Notes: a model not told the origin generated them from the sequence alone. Counted from the first letter of the stretch, positions 1-5,632 are shown. The stretch is 6,145 nucleotides of DNA from an archaeon (GCA_024399225.1 JAKSHV010000070.1:1-6145); one strand, 5' to 3'. Program-made: numbers and translations.

Positions 1-8
1 TATATAAT
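1..8 (+). promoter_or_regulatory. TATA box for the DUF998 gene
   Basis: TATATAAT at the left edge is centred about 30 bases before the ATG at 35. Archaeal transcription normally starts roughly 25 bases downstream of the box centre, so the mRNA would begin within a few bases of the ATG and be effectively leaderless. No Shine-Dalgarno-like sequence lies before the ATG, which fits. The upstream BRE element, if present, is outside the window. Confidence 0.6.
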
Positions 9-34
9 TCAGATTTGCTTTACTAAAAACGCAC

Positions 35-616
35 ATGATCACCCTGAACAGATCCAACGTTGCCTATCTCGGCTTCGCGGCTGCCGCGATGTTCCTCATA
101 GGCTGGGCCCTATCGGCCTACCTTAATGGATCCTGGGACTACGGTGTCAACACCCTCTCTTCACTCGGTTACACCGGACAGCCTCTCGCACGTATCATGT
201 TCAACTGGACAGGATGTATCGCCGCCGCGATCCTCTGGGGCATCGAGATGATATGGATCACAAAGCACGAGACCGGAAGGGTCCGCACATATGCCATTGT
301 CACCCTCGTCTCGCTTGTGTTCCTTGCAGGCATCGGAATCGTCGATGGAAGATACGGACGTATCCACCTGTTCGTATCCTTCGGATACATGGGGATCACC
401 GGAGCCGCAATGATAGTCTCCACCTTCACCAAATTCTTCAGGTCGAGAAAGATATTCGCAGGATACACCGGAGTCATGATCGTGTTCGATGTCATCTGCT
501 ATTTCACGCTGAACTTCGAACTGTTCGAGGCCAATGCGGTCCTTCTTGCAATCCTCTGGTCTGCGATGATCTCCTACGCATACAGGGACTACTCGATCAA
601 GAACGGACTGGTCTGA
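35..616 (+). CDS. DUF998-family multi-pass membrane protein
   Basis: A 193-residue, highly hydrophobic protein with about six membrane helices (approximate residues 9-29, 55-75, 85-104, 110-131, 139-160, 167-184). It resembles the DUF998 family: the first loop carries an N-T-L-S-S-L-G motif (residues 39-45) followed by an arginine before helix 2, and helix 4 begins G-R-I-H-L-F-V-S-F-G (108-117), both typical of that family. The biochemical role of DUF998 is unknown, so no substrate is assigned. The ATG is supported by a TATA box about 30 bases upstream, implying a leaderless message. The TGA stop is directly followed by the reverse-complement stop of the convergent Nudix gene, with no spacer. 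Family assignment is by recognition of the pattern; membrane location is seen from hydrophobicity. Confidence 0.75.
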   Translation: MITLNRSNVAYLGFAAAAMFLIGWALSAYLNGSWDYGVNTLSSLGYTGQPLARIMFNWTGCIAAAILWGIEMIWITKHETGRVRTYAIVTLVSLVFLAGIGIVDGRYGRIHLFVSFGYMGITGAAMIVSTFTKFFRSRKIFAGYTGVMIVFDVICYFTLNFELFEANAVLLAILWSAMISYAYRDYSIKNGLV

Positions 617-1144
617 TCAATCCTTCGTGTATTCGGTAAGTCCGTTCCTACCTAAGTGGAACAGATAGTCGATCAAGCCTTTGTGATAGGGAATGAATTC
701 TCCCGAATCCATCATGAACATGATCTCCTCGAATGATGCCCATCTGGCACTCTCGACCTCTTCTTTCTGAAGTGCCAGTTCGGAGGTGTCGATGTCAAGA
801 TTCATGACAAAGAAGTCATCGAAAACATCGTGGGTGTCGAGTGTTATCGCAGGTGCAGTATCGAAGACGTGGTCGAGACCGAGTTCTTCCTTCAGCTCCC
901 TTTCAGCAGCGATCTGCGTAGTTTCACCTGAGGATACTCCTCCGCCCACGCTGACATCCCAGTATCCGGGGAACGATTTCTTGCCTGCAACCCTCTTCTG
1001 GATGAGCATCTCGTTCCTGGGATTGAAGATGCAGATGTGGATGACGAGACGGTGGTTTCCCGGACCGAGGTCGGTGTATCTGACGGCCGTACGGCCTGTA
1101 GGCTTCCTCTCCTTGGTGTAGATATCGACGATGTCCTCGGACAT
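617..1144 (-). CDS. Nudix hydrolase (IPP-isomerase-like / YfcD-like subgroup)
   Basis: A 175-residue protein with a perfect Nudix box G-x5-E-x7-R-E-U-x-E-E-x-G-U at residues 68-90 (G68, E74, R82, E83, E86, E87, G89, L90), the site that binds Mg2+ and positions a diphosphate. The N-terminus (D-I-Y, K-P-T-G-R, then P-G-N-H-R-L-V-I-H and L-I-Q-K-R near residue 50) is typical of Nudix proteins annotated as isopentenyl-diphosphate isomerase-like hydrolases, common in gut Firmicutes and some archaea; their true substrates are mostly unknown. Expected to be cytosolic: there is no signal peptide. It begins 9 bases after the stop of the upstream esterase-like gene on the same strand, so the two probably share one transcript driven from 1871-1880. 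No terminator is visible after its TGA stop, which abuts the convergent membrane-protein gene. Hydrolase activity is well supported; the substrate is not. Confidence 0.9.
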   Translation of the reverse strand: MSEDIVDIYTKERKPTGRTAVRYTDLGPGNHRLVIHICIFNPRNEMLIQKRVAGKKSFPGYWDVSVGGGVSSGETTQIAAERELKEELGLDHVFDTAPAITLDTHDVFDDFFVMNLDIDTSELALQKEEVESARWASFEEIMFMMDSGEFIPYHKGLIDYLFHLGRNGLTEYTKD

Positions 1145-1153
1145 GCTGGCACA

Positions 1154-1849
1154 TCAGTAGACGGAGAGTTCTTCCACAAGCCAAACAATGGATTTGGCGA
1201 CCCTTCCGACGGGGTTGGAGAAGTGTCCGCCGGAGTTCTGGATGTAGGTGTGGGACCTCATAACCGGATCCTTCTCGCAGCGCTTCTTCTGCTTGTGATG
1301 CTGGACTCCAATGGAAGCGGTAAGGAGGTTTCCGGAACCGGGTTCCTTTCCTCCGAGACTGAGATAGACCGCACCGTTCTCAGGGGTCTTCGCACCGTCG
1401 GCGAACTTGTCCCATCCCTCGAACCAGAGGGAGCCCGAACAGCATCCGGCTGCCTGGAAGAGGCCGGAACCGTAGAACGACCACAGGGCGAAAAGTCCCG
1501 CAAGGGAATAACCGGTGATCGCGAATTCGGAAGTACGGGGGAACTCCTTCTCGACATAGGGGATCGCATGTTCCCTGATCCAAGCAAGAGTGTCCTTTCC
1601 GCCCTCGCCGAAGACCTGTCCCTCTCCTGCATCGAAGTGCCAGGGGGACATCTCGTTGTTCCAGTCCTCAACCTCGAGCACGAATAGTGTGTACGAAACC
1701 ATGTCGTCCTCGCTCTCCGAGAGTGCCTTGATCATCTCATCTACCACATCGGTGTCCCTGACCATGGTGGGCCAGAAAACGGCGGGTCCGCCGTCACCGA
1801 CTGCATACGTGTGACACTTCTTTCCTGCGAGTTCGAAGTCGTTCCTCAT
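1154..1849 (-). CDS. Alpha/beta-hydrolase, putative esterase-like
   Basis: A 231-residue single-domain alpha/beta-hydrolase. The nucleophile elbow G-Y-S-L-A-G lies at 113-118 with candidate nucleophile Ser115, and a late histidine in G-G-H-F (His209) is the likely catalytic base. The acid residue is not certain; Glu169 in the S-L-G-G-K-E segment or an earlier acidic residue could serve. W-N-N-E-M-S-P-W (63-70) and C-S-G-S-L-W-F (137-143) match a group of uncharacterised putative esterases frequent in Clostridia and gut archaea. No signal peptide is seen, so it is probably cytosolic, and the substrate is unknown. The ATG at 1849 is preceded by a TATA box at 1871-1880 spaced for a leaderless mRNA. 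It is the first gene of a two-gene operon with the Nudix hydrolase. Confidence 0.8.
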   Translation of the reverse strand: MRNDFELAGKKCHTYAVGDGGPAVFWPTMVRDTDVVDEMIKALSESEDDMVSYTLFVLEVEDWNNEMSPWHFDAGEGQVFGEGGKDTLAWIREHAIPYVEKEFPRTSEFAITGYSLAGLFALWSFYGSGLFQAAGCCSGSLWFEGWDKFADGAKTPENGAVYLSLGGKEPGSGNLLTASIGVQHHKQKKRCEKDPVMRSHTYIQNSGGHFSNPVGRVAKSIVWLVEELSVY

Positions 1850-1870
1850 TGTTTCCCCATCAATCGACCC

Positions 1871-1880
1871 TTATTTATAG
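1871..1880 (-). promoter_or_regulatory. TATA element of the divergent promoter, possibly bidirectional
   Basis: Read on the minus strand the box is CTATAAATAA, centred about 26 bases before the esterase ATG at 1849, predicting a leaderless transcript. Read on the plus strand the same bases give TTATTTATAG, which could place a start near 1903 for the ligase gene with a leader of about 40 bases. No other TATA-like sequence is visible in the 94-base gap between the two divergent genes, so the element may serve both directions. The minus-strand use is the better supported. Confidence 0.55.
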
Positions 1881-1905
1881 ACGCGACTTATCGTGGGATA
1901 CATTC

Positions 1906-1929
1906 GTGTCACGTGATGACACTTGACAC
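1906..1929. promoter_or_regulatory. Inverted repeat, candidate operator
   Basis: GTGTCA (1906-1911) and TGACAC (1917-1922) form a perfect 6-base inverted repeat around a 5-base spacer. A third copy, TGACAC, follows at 1924-1929. The site lies just downstream of the predicted plus-strand start point (about 1903) and upstream of the ligase ribosome-binding site, a position where a bound dimeric regulator could block transcription. It could instead form a weak hairpin in the leader. No regulator gene is present in the window. Confidence 0.4.
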
Positions 1930-1933
1930 TACC

Positions 1934-1938
1934 GGTGA
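1934..1938 (+). promoter_or_regulatory. Shine-Dalgarno site that sets the ligase start
   Basis: GGTGA is complementary to the archaeal 16S 3' end (core UCACC) and ends 5 bases before the ATG at 1944. This favours the ATG over the in-frame TTG at 1923, which lies inside the inverted repeat and has no ribosome-binding site of its own. Confidence 0.65.
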
Positions 1939-1943
1939 ATACA

Positions 1944-3248
1944 ATGGCTTACAGGAACGAAGAACTCGAGACCATGCCCACAGAGGACCTGAAGAAAATG
2001 CAGTTCGAACTGCTCCAGAAGGAGATCCGCACCATGTACGAGACCTCCGCATTCTTCAGGAAGAAGATGGAATCCGTCGGACTCACCCCCGATGACATCA
2101 CCGACATGGCCCAGTTCAGGAAGATCCCCTTCATGGTCAAGCAGGACCTCAGGGACAACTACCCCGACGGACTCTTCGTGAAACCCTATGAGGAGATCGT
2201 CAGGATCCACGTATCCTCCGGAACCACCGGAAAACCCACCGTCGTCGGATACACCGAGAAGGATATCGACAACTGGACCGAATCCCTTGCAAGGGGTCTT
2301 GTATCCTTCGGTGTCGGACCCTCCGACGTCTTCCAGAACATGCACGGCTACGGACTTTTCACCGGAGGTCTCGGAGCCCACTACGCCGCCGAGAGGGCAG
2401 GAGCAACCGTCATCCCCGCAGGAACCGGTAACACCGACAGGCAGATCATGCTTATGCAGGACCTCCCCGTAACCACCCTCGCCGGAACCCCCTCCTACTA
2501 CTTCCACATCGCAGACGTCTGCGACCAGAGGGGAATCGACTTCAAGAAGACCACCAAGGTCAACAAAGGACTTGCCGGAGGAGAGCCCTGGTCCGACTCC
2601 ATGAGGAAGAAGCTCTTCGACAGGACCGGAATCAAGGCATACAACTGCTACGGTGCAAGCGAGTTCTACGGACCCATGTTCGTGGAATGCACCGAACAGA
2701 AAGGAGCCCATGTCTGGGCAGATCTGGCACTTATCGAGATCCTCGATCCCGTGACCGAGGAACCCGTCCCCGAGGGAGAGAGCGGAATGGTCGTCGTAAC
2801 CATGCTCCAGAAGGAGGCATTCCCCCTCATCAGGTACAAGATCAACGACATCTCCACCCTCACCTGGGAGAAATGCGCCTGCGGAAGGACCCATCCCCGT
2901 CTCGGAAGGATCACCGGAAGGAGCGACGACATGATCGTCGTCAGGGGAATCAACGTCTTCCCCTCGCAGATCGAGGGAGTCATCGGAGAGATGCCCTTCC
3001 TCTCACCCTTCTACCACATCACCCTGACCAACGAGAACTACATGGACAAGATCGTCATCGATGTGGAGATCGCACCCGAGTACCTTACCGAGGATATGAA
3101 CGAGATCAACGAGATGACCAAACAGATGGAGGTCAGGCTCAAGGAGATCCTCAACCTCAAGGCCATCGTCAAGATGAACCTTCCCGGAACCCTCCAGAGG
3201 TTCGAGGGAAAGGCGAAACACGTCACCGACAACAGGTCCTGGGAGTAA
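1944..3248 (+). CDS. paaK: Phenylacetate-CoA ligase (PaaK-type, AMP-forming)
   Basis: A 434-residue adenylate-forming ligase, the usual length for PaaK. It would activate phenylacetate or a related aryl/acyl acid with ATP to an acyl-AMP and then to the CoA thioester in the cytosol. Visible motifs: the ATP phosphate-binding loop S-S-G-T-T-G-K-P (91-98); A-G-G-E-P-W (211-216); the adenine-binding Y-G-A-S-E (236-240); Y-K-I-N-D (298-302, with the ribose-binding aspartate); G-R-S-D-D-M (325-330) at the hinge to the C-terminal domain; and E-G-K-A-K (421-425) containing the probable catalytic lysine. The cysteines in C-A-C-G-R (311-315) are common in this family. Codons are strongly biased (GGA glycine, CCC proline, AGG arginine, ATC isoleucine), suggesting high expression. 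A GGTGA site fixes the start, and a strong terminator follows. No indolepyruvate oxidoreductase or ring-degradation genes are adjacent, so the physiological substrate (phenylacetate, indoleacetate or another acid) is open. Confidence 0.92.
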   Translation: MAYRNEELETMPTEDLKKMQFELLQKEIRTMYETSAFFRKKMESVGLTPDDITDMAQFRKIPFMVKQDLRDNYPDGLFVKPYEEIVRIHVSSGTTGKPTVVGYTEKDIDNWTESLARGLVSFGVGPSDVFQNMHGYGLFTGGLGAHYAAERAGATVIPAGTGNTDRQIMLMQDLPVTTLAGTPSYYFHIADVCDQRGIDFKKTTKVNKGLAGGEPWSDSMRKKLFDRTGIKAYNCYGASEFYGPMFVECTEQKGAHVWADLALIEILDPVTEEPVPEGESGMVVVTMLQKEAFPLIRYKINDISTLTWEKCACGRTHPRLGRITGRSDDMIVVRGINVFPSQIEGVIGEMPFLSPFYHITLTNENYMDKIVIDVEIAPEYLTEDMNEINEMTKQMEVRLKEILNLKAIVKMNLPGTLQRFEGKAKHVTDNRSWE

Positions 3249-3262
3249 ACGCATTCATCCTG

Positions 3263-3295
3263 CAGGGGCCGTAACAGGCCCCTGTTCTTTTTTTT
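3263..3295 (+). terminator. Hairpin plus T-tract terminator after the ligase gene
   Basis: CAGGGGCC (3263-3270) pairs perfectly with GGCCCCTG (3277-3284) around the 6-base loop GTAACA. A run TTC followed by eight Ts (3285-3295) comes next. The T-tract alone would be enough for archaeal termination, and the GC-rich hairpin makes it look like a bacterial intrinsic terminator. It lies 14 bases before the next gene on the same strand. Confidence 0.85.
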
Positions 3296-3309
3296 ACAGG
3301 CTATACGAC

Positions 3310-3642
3310 ATGACCATAACCATCAACATCTACTATACGGGTGAGAACGGCAGTGCCAGGAGGTTCGCCGAGGAGATGGTGGAAGGGGGCATTGTCGGCA
3401 GAATCAGGGCCGAGAAAGGAAACCTTCGCTATGAGTACTTCCTCCCGATGGATGATCCGGAGACCGTGCTGCTTATCGACAGCTGGGAGAACCAGGAAGC
3501 GATCGACGCACACCACGCATCCCCGATGATGGGGGAGATCCTCGCGCTCAGGGAGAAGTATGACCTCCGCATGAAGGTGGAACGCTACGTCGATGATGCA
3601 GACGGAATCCCGTCAAAGGATGCTGCTTTCATCAGGGAATGA
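3310..3642 (+). CDS. Antibiotic biosynthesis monooxygenase (ABM)-fold protein, YgiN-like
   Basis: A 110-residue protein with the ABM ferredoxin-like fold pattern. It starts with a hydrophobic beta strand (2-9), then a helix (14-27). The diagnostic E-K-G-N-L-R-Y-E-Y segment follows (35-43), then a strand with D-S-W-E (57-60) and the helix N-Q-E-A-I-D-A-H-H-A-S-P-M-M (61-74). The last core strand is L-R-M-K-V-E-R-Y (86-93), and the tail of about 17 residues is probably disordered. Relatives include quinol monooxygenases, heme-degrading enzymes and many dimeric proteins with no known reaction, so only the fold is assigned; it is probably cytosolic. No TATA-like box fits in the short gap after the ligase terminator and the ribosome-binding site is weak, so expression may come from read-through of the ligase transcript. 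It converges on the ATPase gene with a 23-base gap. Confidence 0.8.
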   Translation: MTITINIYYTGENGSARRFAEEMVEGGIVGRIRAEKGNLRYEYFLPMDDPETVLLIDSWENQEAIDAHHASPMMGEILALREKYDLRMKVERYVDDADGIPSKDAAFIRE

Positions 3643-3665
3643 AACCGACCTGATCAGATTCGACT

Positions 3666-4916
3666 TCAAGGTCCCAGACGTGTTATCGGCACGACATAGA
3701 CGCCGTCTGGACGCCTGTAGGCCACAGGGGCAGTACCGCAGATCACGCAAAGGAATGCGGGAGGTCTGCTGAACTTCTCCGCCAGTTTGATCATCTTTGC
3801 CGCTGCTTCCTCCACCTGGTTGAAACCCAGCTTGATCTCTATCGCACCCCAGGATTTATCCGGACGCTCCACGACCGCATCGAACTCGTTTCCGTATCCG
3901 TCACGGTAGTGGAAAAGCTCGTAACCGTTGCATTTGCAATATACCTGGAGATCGTGTTCGCACAGAGATTCGAACAGGAAACCGAATGTATTCAGATCGT
4001 TGATTGCACCCTGTCTGTCGAGTCCCAGCAGGCACATGGCCAGGGAAGGGTCCGCAAGATGTTTCTTGGAGGTCTTCCCCACCCTCGCAGAAGACCGGAG
4101 GTTCGTACTGAAGGCGGGCTGGTACCACAGGATGTTCAGCCTTTCCAGGACGGATTTGTAATCATCCACAGTGGAATCGCCAAGATCCTCGTTGTCCGAC
4201 TCGACGATATCACGACGTAATGCGGCATCGCTGACCACCGTGGATTCGTTCCTTGCAAGCGACCTCAGCAGCATCCTGAACTTGTGCGGATCACGCGTCT
4301 TGCCGTCGATACGGAAGGAATCCTCCTCGCAGAGCTTGTTGATATAGTCCCTCAGGACCAGGGTCGGATCTGCATTTCCATCCAGCAGACCCGGCCAGCC
4401 GCCACGGTGTACGAGATCAATCAGCCTGTCCAAGGTGATTTCCTCAGTGTCCGTGGATATCGCAGGATTATCAAACAGCTCTTTCAGTGAGACCTTTCCG
4501 TCGGAATCCCCTGTTTCGTACAGGCTCATCGTGTACATAGGGATCGAACCGATACGTCCCGCCCCAGTATGTTTTTTCTTCTTGGGATCGATGGTGGAGG
4601 AACCGCAAAGCACGAACCTGCCTTTCTCCGGGGAACGGTCGACCTCGAAGCGTACGTCCTCCCATAAGGTTGGGTGGTCCTGCCATTCATCGATAAGACG
4701 GGGGGTTTCGCCTTCGAATGCATATCTGACATCGATCTTCAGCAATGCAAGGTTGTTCGAGGTCAGCTGGAATTCGCTTTTGCACTGGTTCCTTGCAGCC
4801 CATGTCTTACCACACCATTTCGGACCTTCGATACTGACTGCGCCGAAGGATTTTAGATGTTGCTCGATGATGGTATCGATCAATCTTGGAAGGTATCCGG
4901 GAGGGGTAAGTGCCAT
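3666..4916 (-). CDS. DUF4143/AAA_14-type ATPase with nuclease-like C-terminal domain
   Basis: A 416-residue protein of the widespread AAA_14 plus DUF4143 architecture. The N-terminal P-loop domain has a Walker A G-P-K-W-C-G-K-T (31-38), a Walker B ending L-I-D-E-W-Q-D (74-80), a sensor-like strand F-V-L-C-G-S-S-T (101-108) and the family signature G-A-G-R-I followed by M-S-L-Y-E-T-G (118-136). A helical middle region includes H-L-A-D-P-S-L-A (286-293). The C-terminus carries N-E-F-D-A-V-V (343-349) and A-I-E-I-K (358-362), a D..ExK arrangement as in PD-(D/E)XK nucleases. The family is multicopy in many archaea and gut bacteria; its cellular role is unknown, and links to mobile elements or defence are only suggested. 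Arginine codons are mixed (CGT, CGG, CGA, AGG), unlike the ligase. All motifs are intact. The ATG at 4916 fits a leaderless mRNA from the distal TATA box, and a 23-bp repeat array lies upstream. Confidence 0.9.
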   Translation of the reverse strand: MALTPPGYLPRLIDTIIEQHLKSFGAVSIEGPKWCGKTWAARNQCKSEFQLTSNNLALLKIDVRYAFEGETPRLIDEWQDHPTLWEDVRFEVDRSPEKGRFVLCGSSTIDPKKKKHTGAGRIGSIPMYTMSLYETGDSDGKVSLKELFDNPAISTDTEEITLDRLIDLVHRGGWPGLLDGNADPTLVLRDYINKLCEEDSFRIDGKTRDPHKFRMLLRSLARNESTVVSDAALRRDIVESDNEDLGDSTVDDYKSVLERLNILWYQPAFSTNLRSSARVGKTSKKHLADPSLAMCLLGLDRQGAINDLNTFGFLFESLCEHDLQVYCKCNGYELFHYRDGYGNEFDAVVERPDKSWGAIEIKLGFNQVEEAAAKMIKLAEKFSRPPAFLCVICGTAPVAYRRPDGVYVVPITRLGP

Positions 4917-4925
4917 AATACCGCA

Positions 4926-4947
4926 TTATATAAAGAGTATATAATAA
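4926..4947 (-). promoter_or_regulatory. Two TATA boxes for the DUF4143 ATPase
   Basis: Two boxes read on the minus strand: TTATTATATA (4938-4947) and TTTATATAA (4926-4934). The distal one is centred about 26 bases before the ATG at 4916 and would give a leaderless transcript that keeps that ATG. The proximal one is the closer consensus match, but it would start transcription near 4904, inside the annotated coding region. A transcript from there would lack the ATG and need an internal start, such as the TTG at codon 12. Confidence 0.6.
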
Positions 4948-4949
4948 CA

Positions 4950-5064
4950 CGCACTTTTCAGGGTTTTCAACAGGCAGTTTTCAGACTTTTCAACAAGCAC
5001 TTTTCAGATATTTTGACAAGCACTTTTCAGACTTTTCAACATACGGTTTTCAGAAATATCAGGG
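4950..5064. repeat. 23-bp tandem repeat array, five units
   Basis: Five head-to-tail units with an exact 23-base period: 4950-4972, 4973-4995, 4996-5018, 5019-5041 and 5042-5064. Compared with unit 4 by eye, identity is 20/23, 21/23 and 19/23 for units 1, 2 and 3, and about 13/23 for the degenerate unit 5. Each unit has two half-sites, TTTTCAG and TTTTCAACA, spaced 9 and then 14 bases apart. The period is not a multiple of three, so the array is not a coding repeat, and units are contiguous, so it is not a CRISPR. The array abuts the TATA boxes of the ATPase gene, which suggests a multi-site operator or iteron-like array; that role is inference. Confidence 0.9.
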
Positions 5065-5106
5065 CGCTGCCACAGGTGCAGACCGAAGAAACCAAGATCA
5101 GAACAA

Positions 5107-5511
5107 TCAGCGGACGATCCTTTCGGCGTGGGCCTTCTCCCAATCGACGATCTCCTCGATGGCATAGGCCTTCCCGCATGCACCGTTGTAGAAGTAATTG
5201 GTTGAAGGAGTGCGGGGGATGACGAGTCCGCAGTCGGCGAGGATCATGTCGGAGACCCTCTTGGCCGTATCCTCGTTGCCGTCGTGGAACGGTTTGTAGC
5301 TTCCGAGGTAGTAGATGACGTAGGCACTCATCAGATAGGGGTCGGATTCGCCGGAGATGAGGTCGAGAAGAAGGTCGATGGTGGGTGCATCCCTGACGTC
5401 GTCGTTATGGGAGACTTAACGGTGAACGGACAGGATTGCATCCCTGCGGCCTCCTGCATCGGAGGGGAATGAGTTCTTCCTTTTCCTGATGAATCCGAAC
5501 ATCTTGAACAT
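5107..5511 (-). pseudogene. Degenerate Fic/Doc-like gene remnant
   Basis: The frame open from 5415 down to the TGA at 5107 encodes a protein end with a Fic-like core: a helix (A-Y-V-I-Y-Y-L-G) leading into Y-K-P-F-H-D-G-N-E-D-T-A-K-R. Canonical Fic proteins have H-P-F-x-D-G-N-G/K-R there. This copy keeps P-F-x-D-G-N but has Lys for the catalytic His and Glu-Asp for the Gly/Lys-Arg pair, so AMP transfer is unlikely. Reading on in the same frame past a TAA at 5416-5418 gives about 30 more plausible residues from an ATG at 5511, rich in Lys/Arg. Most of the usual N-terminal Fic domain is missing. The simplest reading is a decayed gene. An alternative is a small real protein of 74 residues starting at 5331, for which no ribosome-binding site or well-placed TATA box is apparent. 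The Fic assignment rests on one motif. Confidence 0.45.
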
Positions 5512-5623
5512 ATCAAACGAGTCGGAATGGGCATAAAACGAAGACGACGACAAATGTGTACTGGATAAGATTACCTAACTGAATGTACAAATAAAGTCAT
5601 TTTCCCGTTCGGTTTTCGTCTCA
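5512..5623. other. Intergenic region between the Fic remnant and the PQ-loop gene
   Basis: No coding frame, RNA gene or repeat was recognised here. A weak minus-strand TATA-like sequence (CTTTATTTGT, around 5588-5597) lies about 80 bases before the ATG at 5511 and may be a relic of the Fic-like gene's promoter. The rest appears AT-richer than the flanking genes and is unassigned. Confidence 0.4.
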
Positions 5624-5632
5624 TTTATATAT
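5624..5632 (+). promoter_or_regulatory. TATA box for the PQ-loop protein gene
   Basis: TTTATATAT matches the archaeal TATA consensus and predicts a start near 5654, giving a leader of about 30 bases before the TTG at 5686. Around the predicted start, CTGGAA occurs twice 18 bases apart (5635-5640 and 5653-5658), and GGAA/TTCC arms flank ATAA at 5655-5666. These are possible but unproven regulatory sites. Confidence 0.65.

Noticed and set aside
1037..1687. Plus-strand open frame (216 codons) opposite the Nudix and esterase genes
   Set aside because: It spans two genes with intact catalytic motifs on the other strand and shows no recognisable domain; it is a codon-bias shadow.
1923..1943. Upstream TTG start for the ligase
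   Set aside because: It would overlap the inverted repeat and has no ribosome-binding site, while the ATG at 1944 has GGTGA five bases upstream and gives the usual family length.
1929..2894. Long minus-strand open frame (321 codons) opposite the ligase gene
   Set aside because: It lies entirely antisense to a clearly recognised PaaK enzyme. Its low-complexity Gly/Val/Asp/Leu composition is what the ligase's strong codon bias produces on the opposite strand.
4950..5064. CRISPR array
   Set aside because: Units are contiguous with no unique spacers, and the 23-base period is too short for repeat plus spacer. No cas genes are present.
5061..5085. Possible small hairpin CTGC...GCAG downstream of the Fic-like stop
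   Set aside because: Only four base pairs with a seven-base loop and no T-tract; too weak to call a terminator or RNA.
4857..5222. Plus-strand open frame across the repeat array (121 codons)
   Set aside because: It starts inside the ATPase gene on the opposite strand and runs through a non-coding repeat whose period is not a multiple of three. No domain is recognised.
5331..5534. Minus-strand open frame overlapping the Fic-like remnant (67 codons)
   Set aside because: Composition rich in Ser, Pro and Thr without any motif; it is in a different frame from the Fic-like motif and is probably chance.
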